A DNA stretch of 64,000 nucleotides from Ziziphus jujuba (taxonomy: Eukaryota; Streptophyta; Magnoliopsida; Rosales; Rhamnaceae), in the NCBI RefSeq assembly GCF_031755915.1, contig NC_083381.1, positions 8,692,501-8,756,500 on the forward strand. Direction: 5' to 3'. Below are positions 56,114 to 64,000 of the stretch, in pieces; position 1 is the stretch's first letter; each line of letters begins with the position of its first letter. The notes beneath the pieces are model-generated. The model did not search any database, had not been told where the DNA came from, and saw nothing but the letters and a program-made list of their open reading frames with translations. The translations under genes and the position numbers were made by a program.

Positions 56114-57152
56114 TGTTGAAGTGTGGCAATTTTGCTAGTTGATGGTGCATGCATTACCCAGCTAGTATGCATACCTTGGTATCACCTTCTTTCCTTTTAC
56201 GAGTTTATATTTTCTTGTATGTTTTTAATTGATACAAGGTATATTTTGATGATTTTTTGTGCCTAATTTATTTATGCAAAAGCATAGGCAAAACTATGCA
56301 CAAAATAGTAGGAACATTATGCTTGAAATGCCTATGGTGTTGGATTCATAATTTCCAACAACATAGATCCACTGTTTATGTTATATCTTAGGCTGTAAAA
56401 ATATTTTTGGGCTGAACTTTTGAAGGATGTCTATATACATATATAGAAAACTTTGGTCCAAATGTTAGGTTAAAATGATATGGGAAGTCCATTTTCTATT
56501 CCAAACAGGTTGTCGTATCTGATGAGACCTAGTATGCAGAATATGGGTCAGTTTTGGAGCTGTTTGGCCCATGATCCGGTTTCAAAACCTTTCTAACTCT
56601 TGGAAAAATATTTATTGATGACTAAGGATGCTTTAAACCAAGTTTCATAAGTAGATACAAAAGGTAACTACGTAGGTGAAGCTAGTTTGGTTGTTTACCC
56701 AAACTAGTTAAACAATAGGAACTTAGTTCAAACAATGTGCCATTTTTTTCTATATTTGGAATAGACATGTTGAAGCTGGTTTTTACCTCTTTTGTGTATG
56801 AAAATTTAGGTTTTGACCATTTTATTTTTTAAATTGCAAATGCTTTACTCATTTTGTAAGCTCACATGCTTGGCATGTGTGAACTAGTTGTAATTTCAAG
56901 CTTATATTGTTAACTGAATAAGATGGCTAGAAATCCAAGCCTCATTTTTCAAAAACCAACGTGTTTTCCTTATCCTTATCTCTTCTTCAACATCTTATAA
57001 TACTCTAGGAACCTTAAAAACTAGAAAACACCATAACCAAAATCCAAAAAAACAACTCACACACAACTATTCCCAAGAGCATCACCAAAAGCTTGCTTGT
57101 TGTTAACACTTCAAGCTAGCTTGCTCTTGGTCATAACCTTCTCACCCCAACA
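56114..57152 (+). repeat. Co-1 5' LTR (1039 bp)
   Basis: It starts TGTTGAAGTGTGGC and ends CTCACCCCAACA, with a TGTTG/CAACA inverted pair. Confidence 0.9.
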
Positions 57153-57155
57153 AAG

Positions 57156-57171
57156 TAGTATCAAAGCAAGG
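57156..57171 (+). other. Co-1 primer binding site
   Basis: TAGTATCAAAGCAAGG lies 3 bases after the LTR. It matches TGGTATCAGAGC of initiator-Met primer sites with two changes. Confidence 0.8.
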
Positions 57172-57286
57172 CATATTTTTGTGAGATTTGTGAGGTTTTT
57201 GGGCTGGTTCGTTCCTTGAGAGTGAAAAGACACTTGAAAGCACAAATATATTTTCATATTCCTTCATACCCAAGAGTAAAATTCAC

Positions 57287-57900
57287 ATGGGTTCTTCAAG
57301 TTTTTCATCTCGTTCTCCTCCTATGTTCAATGGAAAGAACTACAACATTTGGAGTATCAAGATGCAACTTACTTGAAGGCTTATGGTCTTTGGGAGGTCA
57401 CCATAAATCCCCAAGAACCCGAGCTTTTGGAACAAAGAGCAACGGTCAACCAAATCAAGCACCATGAGGAGGAATTGGCTAAAGGTTTCAAAGCTCTCAC
57501 CACCATTTATTCTTGTGTTAGTGACACCATTTTCATGAGGATAATGGCATGTGAGAGTGCCAAGGAAGCCTGGGACAAACTTCAAGATGAGTTCCAAGGG
57601 AGTACAAGGACAAGGCAAATGCAAATCCTTAACCTAAGGAGGGAGTTTGAGCCTATCAAGATAAAAGATAAAGAAACGGTTAAGGAGTTCACCACAAGGC
57701 TTCTTAATGTGGTGAATCAAATTAGGGTGCTAGGTGAGAGATTAAGTGACCAACAAATTTTGGAGAAGGTGTTGGTCTCCTTGTCCGAGAGGTTTGAAGC
57801 CAATATATCTTCATTGGAGGAGTCAAGGTACCTAAATGAAATTTTCTTGATCGAGTTTATGAATGCCCTTGCAAGCTACGGAGCAAAGGAGGAGGATTAG
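57287..57900 (+). pseudogene. Co-1 gag
   Basis: The ATG at 57287 (MGSSSFSSRSPPMFNGKNYN) leads into IWSIKMQ. The frame then shifts near 57370 and continues YLKAYGLWEV to 57898. The gag core (UBN2 type) is clear: ESAKEAWDKLQDEFQG, then VVNQIRVLGERLSDQQILEK, then VSLSERFEANISSLEES. No CCHC zinc knuckle is found between this and the protease. Confidence 0.88.
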
Positions 57901-58378
57901 ACATGAAGAATCAATGGAGGCTGCATTTGTGCCTAAACAACATCAAAAGACACAAAATCAAAAGAAGAACAAGCCAAAGGTCATAAAGGAAAAAGGTGAA
58001 ACTAGCAAACCCGAGAGGAAGTCTTATGAACCTTATGCAAGAAGAAATGTCATCATCCAAGAAAATGTTTGTTGCTACTTGTTTTAGTAGTATCAAGAAT
58101 GATGAAGGATGGATCATTGATAGTGGAGCAACACACCATATATCACACAAGCATGAGTGGTTCACAAACTTGGATAGGAGCAGCCACAACAAAGTTAAAA
58201 TTGGAAATCAAGCTTTGATGGAAGTGAAAGGCAAAGGAGATGTAGTGATACACACCACCAAAGGTATCAAAACTACCCATGATATTCTCTATGTACCTTT
58301 TTTATGTGAGAATTTACTTAGTGTAGGTCAAATGCTTGAGAATAATATACATTACACTTCTCAAACATGACATACACT
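57901..58378 (+). pseudogene. Co-1 gag end and protease
   Basis: A Lys-rich linker (QNQKKNKPKVIKEKGE) is followed after a frame change by GWIIDSGATHHISHKHEWF (DSG at 58119) and IHTTKGIKTTHDILYVPFLC, typical of copia retropepsin. The catalytic triad is intact, but the surrounding frames are broken. Confidence 0.88.
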
Positions 58379-58399
58379 ATAGTTGATCCTCATGAAAAT

Positions 58400-59515
58400 G
58401 AATTGATGTGTGTTGGAATGAAGAATAAGAATTTGAGGTTGAATATGGATAAAAATGGTGCATCGGTTGCATTGAACACCAAAGTTGAGAACACCTCTCA
58501 ATTTTGGCATAAAGACTAGGCCATGCTAGCTTTAAGTCATTGGTAGGCACACATGAACTTGTTAGAAACATATCATTGGTGGAGAAGCAAGAACATGTGT
58601 GTGAAGTGTGTCAAAAAGGAAAGCATACTGGGCAAGCATTTCAATCTAGTTCTTGGAGATTAAAGGAGAAGCTATGACTTATACATTCAGATATTGTGAT
58701 CCTATAAGTGTTCCATCCTTAAATGGCAGTAACCATTTCATAACTTTTATTGATGATTACTCAAGAATGTGTTGGGTGTGTTTCCTTGAAAGAAAGTCAC
58801 AAGCTTTGGAGAAGTTTGAAGAATGTATGAAGTTAGTGCAAAATCAATCCAATTGCACTATAAAGGTGTTAAGGATGGACAATGATGGGAATACACAAGT
58901 GAGGCTTTCAAATAACTTTGTAAGGATCATGGTATAGTTCATCAATTCAAAATGGTATATGTGAAAAGAAAAACCATATCATCATGGAATGGCTAGATAT
59001 TAGTTGTTTGAAAGTGGCTTGCCAAAGAAGTTTTGGGCCGAAGGAGTTAATACATCCATCTACATCCAATTAGGTTTTACTCCAAGTCTTTGAGGAGTAA
59101 AACCCCATTTGAGCTTTGATTTGGATATAAGCCTTCTCTTGACCATCTAAGGGTATTTGGAAGCAATTGTTATATTCTAGTACCATAAAAGAAGAGAGGA
59201 AAGCTTGATAAAATGTCACAAGTTGGTGTCTTGGTTGGCTATAGTGATGTGATCAAAGGATATAGGGTGTACAACTTGGAAACCAAGAAACTTGTGATTA
59301 GTAGAGATATGAAAGTTGATAAGGAAGCTAAATGGGATTGTAGTAAGGAGGAGTTGGCTAGTATGGATGAAGACAATCGGCTTGAAGCTCATGATAAGGA
59401 TGAGGAACAAGGAAATGATGAAGGTGTTGTCCATGATGATGAATATGATGAGAATGAGCTAGAAATCTCCATAGATCTGATTTGGAGATTGGTGATTGTG
59501 TGAGAGGCACAAAAC
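58400..59515 (+). pseudogene. Co-1 integrase region
   Basis: The pre-integrase region is badly shifted (around 58500, FWHKD then a stop). The core is readable at 58690-58900 (GSNHFITFIDDYSRMCWVCF, then KVLRMDNDGN where active copies have TDNGGE). The region after the core is at 59213-59330 (VGYSDVIKGYRVYNLETKK). An acidic Asp/Glu-rich stretch (59355-59470) follows before RT. Confidence 0.85.
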
Positions 59516-59520
59516 CTCTT

Positions 59521-60470
59521 AATGAGATTTATGAAAGGTGTAATCAATGTACAAGGAGCTATGGCAAGAAAAGAGTGGAAACAAGCCATGTAAAATGAAA
59601 TCGATGTGATAAATAAGAATGACACTTGGAGCTTGGTAACAAAACCGAAGGGAAAGAATGCTATTAGGGTGAAGTGGATCTTTAGGACCAAGTACAATCT
59701 AGATGGGTCCATAACTAAGCATAAAGGCAAGGCTTTTTGTCAAAGGATATGCACAACAAGCCAGTGTGGATTATGGGGAGACTTTTGTACTGGTTGTAAG
59801 GACGGAGATCATAAGACTTCTCCTTACAATTTCGGCACAATAGTCTTGGAAAGTACATCACCTTGATGTGAAGTTGGCCTTTTTGAATGGAGTATTGAAG
59901 GAGGAGGTCTATGTTATGCAACTTGAAGGTTTTGTGAAGAAAGGAAGTGAAGAGAAAGTATATACAAGCTACACAAGGCCTTGTACGGCATTAAACAAGC
60001 TCCTAAGGCATGACATGCCAAGATAGATGGCTTTTTGACGAAGCATGGATCTAGGAGAAGTCCTAATGAGCCTACATTATATATTAGGACTCATGGTTGC
60101 ATGATGTTGGTGTCTCTTTATGTTGATAATCTCCTAGTGACTGATGGTAAGAGAAAGAAGTGAGCAATTTCAAAAGTGAGCTAGAATTGAACTTTGAGAT
60201 GTCTAGCCTTGGAGAGATGAAATATTTTCTTGGAATTGAAGTTGTTCAATCATCCAAGGACATCTTCATATCTCAAGAAAGCTATGTGAAGGAGTTGCTC
60301 AAGAAGTTTGAGTTGGAGGAATGTAATAATGTTGCCACACCTATGAATGAAGGCACCAAATTGGTGAAGGATGATGATTCTCCAAAGGTAAATCCTTGCA
60401 CCTATATAAGTTTAATTGGTAGCCTTTTATATGTATGCTCTACTAGACTTGGATTATGTTTAGTGTGGCT
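59521..60470 (+). pseudogene. Co-1 reverse transcriptase, catalytic motif mutated
   Basis: Readable blocks: NDTWSLVTKPKGKNAIRVKW, then (shifted) AKGYAQQAS-like and DYGETF-like pieces, then LYVDNLLVTDG at about 60118-60150, where YVDD is expected. The thumb side reads SSLGEMKYFLGIEVVQSSKD. The change of the second catalytic Asp to Asn alone would abolish activity. Confidence 0.9.
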
Positions 60471-61079
60471 ATTTTTTCAAGATTTATGCGTAGTCCATCA
60501 CAAAAGCATCTTATTCGTGCAAAAAGAATCCTAAGGTATTTGAAAGGTACAAGTGATTTTGGTGTATGGTACAAGAATGGCATGAATGAAGCTTTGCTTG
60601 GTTATAGTGATAATGATTGGGCTGGTTCTTTGGATGATAGCAAGAGCACATCGGGCTACATATATACTCTTGAAAATGGTCATTTCTCATGAAATTCCAA
60701 GAAGCAGTAAACAGTTGCACAAAGCACAGCGGAAGCCGAGTATATTACTTTCTCAAATTGTGCTAACCAAGGTGTTTGGCTTAGGAAATTATTGGAGGAC
60801 TTGAGTTTGGAGCAAGAGGAGGCCATGGTGATATTTTGTGATAATACTTCAGCAATAGCAATTGCAAAAAATCCAGTCCAACATGGGAGGACCAAGCACA
60901 TACCGGTCAAGTATCATTCCTTAAGGGAATTTGAAGCAAAAGGTGAAGTCAAGTTGGAGTATGTGAGTTTCGAGGAGAAATTGGCATATATATTCAGCAA
61001 ACCATTAGGGAAGAAGAGATTTGAGATGTTGAGAGGACTTCTCAATATCTTATACAAAATTGCCAAGGAGGAGTGTTGA
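60456..61079 (+). pseudogene. Co-1 RNase H
   Basis: KRILRYLKGTSDFGVWYKNG, then GYSDNDWAGSLDDSKSTSGY, then AQSTAEAEYI and (shifted) CDNTSAIAIAKNPVQHGRTK and HIPVKYHSLREF. It ends KIAKEEC followed by TGA (61077-61079), so the stop lies in the first bases of the 3' LTR. Confidence 0.9.
61065..61073 (+). other. Co-1 polypurine tract
   Basis: AAGGAGGAG directly precedes the 3' LTR start TGTTGAAG. Confidence 0.85.
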
Positions 61080-62100
61080 AGTGTGACAATTTTGTCACTT
61101 GATGGTGCATGCATTACATGGCTAGCATGCACACCTTGGTATCATCTTCTTTCTTTTTATGAGTTTATATTTTCTTATATGTTTTTAATTGATGCAAGGT
61201 ATATTTTGATTATTTTTTGTGCCTAAGTTATTTATGCAAAAGCATAGGCAAAACTATGCACAAAAGAGTAGGAACATTATGCTTGAAATGCCTATGGTGC
61301 TGGATTCATAATTTCCAGCAATATAGGTCCACTCTTTGTGTTATATCTTAGGCTGCAAAAATATTTTTGGGCTGAAATTTTGAGAGATGTCTACAGAAAT
61401 ATATATAAGACTCTGGTCCAAATTTGTGATTAACATGACATAGGGAAGTCAATTTTCTTTTCTAAATAGATTGTTGTACCTAATGGGCCCAGTATGCAGA
61501 GTATGAGTCAGTTTTGGAGCTGTTTGGCCCATGATCCGGTTCCAAAACCTTCCTATCTCTTAGAAAAATATTTATTTCTAACCAAGGATGCTTCAAACCA
61601 AGTTTCATAAGCAAATACAAAGTGGAACTAAGTAGGTGAAGTGAGGTTGGCTGTTTACCCAAACTAGTTAAACAATGGGAACTTAGTTCAAACCATATGC
61701 CACTTTTTGCTATATTTGGAATAGACATGTTGCAGCTGGTTTTTACCTCTTTTGTGTATGAAAAGTTAGGTGTTGACCATTTTACTTTTTAAATTTCAAA
61801 TGCTTTACTCATTTTGTAAGCTCACATGCTTGGCATGTGTGAACTATTTGTAATTTCAAGCTTATATTGTTAAATGAATGAGATGGCTAGAAATCCAAGC
61901 CTCATTTTCAAAAACTAACATGTTCTCCTTATCTTTGTCTCTTCTTCAACATCTTATAACACTCTAGGAATCTTAAAAATCAGAAAACACCATAACCAAA
62001 ACCCAAAAACACAACTCACACACAACCATTCCCAAGGGCATCACCAAAAGCTTGCTTGTTGTTAACACTTCAAGCTAGCTAGCTCTTGGTCATAACATTT
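61074..62100 (+). repeat. Co-1 3' LTR
   Basis: It starts TGTTGAAGTGTGACAAT. Its end is unclear: homology to the 5' LTR fades after CATAAC (62091-62096), and LL-8 resumes near 62101, so the last few bases and the target copy are altered. Confidence 0.85.
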
Positions 62101-62115
62101 TCTAATGTAAATAAA

Positions 62116-62146
<31 letters not shown>

Positions 62147-62852
62147 TTTGGTTCTGGATAGTGGTGATATTATTGGGGTTACCGTTAAGATTCAACTGTT
62201 CAATTTAAAGTATTATTTGTTTATGTGCATTTGAAATGTAATTTATTTTACTAAAAGCTGTCTTACAATTTATTGGTTATTGATGGTACAATTTGTATTT
62301 GTACATTTTCTAGATGTAAAAAAGTAGACCGTATAATCTAAGGTATGAGACCTAGGTTGTTTTTATCTATTATTATTATTATTATTATTTATTATCATCA
62401 TCTTTCTATCTGCATTAATGTGTTTGGTATATTCACAAATTGTGAGTCTATAGTAAGTCAGAGGTGTGGGTGGCCACGAGTTTATAAAAGTACATATTTT
62501 CGGTGCTAAGTAAAAACTTTGGAAGAGTTGCAACCATCTTGGGGTTCAGGTGGTAAATTCCAAAAGGAGTCACGACACATATAAAGGTATTTATGACTTA
62601 CTAATTATTATGTATATTTGTATTCCTATGTTATTGTTATTAAAGTCCAGCAAAATTGTGAAAACTTATACTAAAGTGGGGAATAATAAGGTGAATATAT
62701 ATTTTCAGAGTGAGTTTTTTGTGCAAAGAATATTTGGGAAAGTTCATTTTATAGGAGAGGTACTGTTAGATATTCTGTAAAAATTCTGATGGAATTTTCC
62801 CTAGTCGAGACTATCCTAGGGTTTTGATAGATACTCTAGGAGGGTCCTGAAA
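62101..62852 (+). repeat. LL-8 LTR, part 4
   Basis: It resumes in a TA run and matches LL-2 from about 24460 to 25238. It ends GGGTCCTGAAA at 62852, followed by AGTAA, against AGCAA on the left side. Without the inserts, LL-8 is close to 4.0 kb, like LL-3. Confidence 0.82.
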
Positions 62853-64000
62853 AGTAATATGTATTAATTTCATTATTAGATCAAAAATTTTGTTGAAGTG
62901 TATTTTGAAAATTTTGAATAATAAATGGCTCAAAAAAATCAAAGATATAAAATATAAAGGGTAAAAATAAGAAAAATGTTATTTGTCACGTTACCATCAC
63001 TAGTGAGATGTGCATAAAATATGCCATTTTATTTGGCTATACAAAATAGTTCTTTGTTTTTTTTTTTTTTTTGAAAAAACAAAATAGTTCATTTTCCCAT
63101 ATTATTTTTAACATGAAAAGTTAAAATACAAATAAATATATCTAACTAGTATTTATCATCTCAACTAGCAATTTTACTAGTGCTTGCCATCGGTGGTAAC
63201 AAATTAATAGCAAAATCTTTAAAAAAATTAAGTCAACACTAATTTTCCATCTAAATATCATAACTCTTTGGCTCATGTTAAGGAATATAAAGAAAATACA
63301 AAATTTTAATATAATTAAAGTATTTTATTTTTTGTTGGAATTACAATACAAATATATTTTAAAAGGAACAGGGGGTGACTTAATCTCACAACCTCACATG
63401 CCAACCATTAACCAATTTGAAGACCATAAGTTTGCGTATATCTTACTATTGTAATTTTGAAATTATTTTTTAATTGAAAAATAAAATACATTCCACGAAA
63501 TTTAAACCTTGTTTTAAGAGATTGTTTGACTTTTTTTAAAAGCTAAATTTATATTACTGATAAAAATTTATATAAATATATAATTTGCAAAAAAAGAAAA
63601 TATTTAATATATATATATATATATATAATAAAAAAATAAAAAATGGGACCCTTCAAAATCGGAGACCTGAGGCATAGGCCTCACAGACGATATCACCAAC
63701 TATACATTCGGTGAAATAGGAATCAACTGGTAAAGTCAATATCTGGCCATTTAAAGTTCAATGGAGATTTGAAAGGAAGGAAAATGATGGTTAGAGAGAA
63801 GGTTGTAACACCAAGGCGAGAGAAGAAGATAAATTAGAGGTAATATTTGCTTTTCTATTAATGTGTTGATTACTTTCAACCACACTTACCAACCTCTTCT
63901 TTCAACGTAATATAAATTTTCTATGTACATGCATAAATTGTTGATTTTAATGGATATTTTTGGTGGAATAGATAAAAAAGATGACAATTATAAGCCATGA
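62853..64000. other. A/T-rich sequence to window end, nothing recognised
   Basis: It holds a T run (63055-63073), TA runs (63608-63627) and no frame with family resemblance. A piece at 63640-63690 (GGGACCCTTCAAAATCGGAG then CTGAGGCATAGGCCTCAC) looks like a known kind of plant repeat, but I cannot name it. Confidence 0.5.

Larger units (their letters stand above)
56114..62100 (+). mobile_element. Co-1: decayed Ty1/copia LTR retrotransposon
   Basis: The element has LTRs of about 1.03 kb, a primer site, gag, protease, integrase, RT, RNase H and a polypurine tract. The order integrase before RT identifies copia. It inserted into LL-8 beside CTGTA. The first ~310 aligned LTR bases differ at about 25 places (hand count, ~8%), so it is much older than Gy-5. 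No long frame survives. Confidence 0.93.

Noticed and set aside
63640..63690. Possible hAT or other repeat fragment
   Set aside because: The phrase looks familiar, but I could not define ends or coding content.

Overview
This window is nuclear DNA of a flowering plant, probably a eudicot. I see no host protein-coding gene in it. Almost all of it is layered transposable elements: Ty3/gypsy and Ty1/copia retrotransposons, very long solo LTRs, a LINE, a CACTA transposon, small foldback elements and a Cassandra TRIM. There is also a short nuclear copy of plastid DNA made of rpoB and ycf2 pieces. The Cassandra element and the plastid fragments rule out a non-plant source. The species cannot be named from sequence alone.

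Names used here. 'Gy' is one Ty3/gypsy family whose LTR begins TGATGCGAATCC, ends TTCGTATCA and is about 1.0-1.15 kb. Copies are Gy-1 (1-6862, +), Gy-2 (9829-15293, -), Gy-3 (15768-19299, +, 5' truncated), Gy-4 (solo LTR, 40268-41413) and Gy-5 (41851-48424, +, nearly intact coding region). 'LL' is a long-LTR family (2.4-4 kb, starting near TGTAACATCCCGTCCC, ending near GGGTCTTGACA). Copies are LL-1 (7524-15767, -, 5' LTR with primer site and a little internal sequence), LL-2 (19300-25238, +, split), LL-3 (20186-24015, +), LL-4 (26642-29532, -), LL-5 (33560-37081, -, split and truncated), LL-6 (33621-36509, -), LL-7 (38873-49013, +, split) and LL-8 (49613-62852, +, split).

Layout as nested insertions. 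Left third: LL-2 was entered by Gy-3 and LL-3. Gy-3 was entered by LL-1, and LL-1 by Gy-1 and Gy-2. Middle: a decayed gag relic (25.5-26.4 kb), LL-4, a quiet AT-rich interval with foldback elements and tandem repeats (29.5-33.5 kb), LL-5 holding LL-6, then Cassandra. Next comes a LINE 3' end, cut in two by LL-7, which itself holds Gy-4 and Gy-5. Right third: LL-8 holds a CACTA element, the plastid insert and a dead copia element. Target-site duplications support most of these steps: ATTGT, GATAT, TCAGG, TCATT and TGA exactly; AAAAT/AAAGT, AGCAA/AGTAA and CACGG/CATAA with changes.

The most interesting structural point is in the Gy family. The gag-pol frame runs about 300 bp into the 3' LTR, so each LTR, solo ones included, carries the last ~100 codons. 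From memory this layout belongs to the CRM (centromeric) chromovirus lineage, so a centromeric or pericentromeric location is a reasonable hypothesis but not shown here. Decay is dominated by CGA-to-TGA nonsense changes, as expected for methylated DNA.
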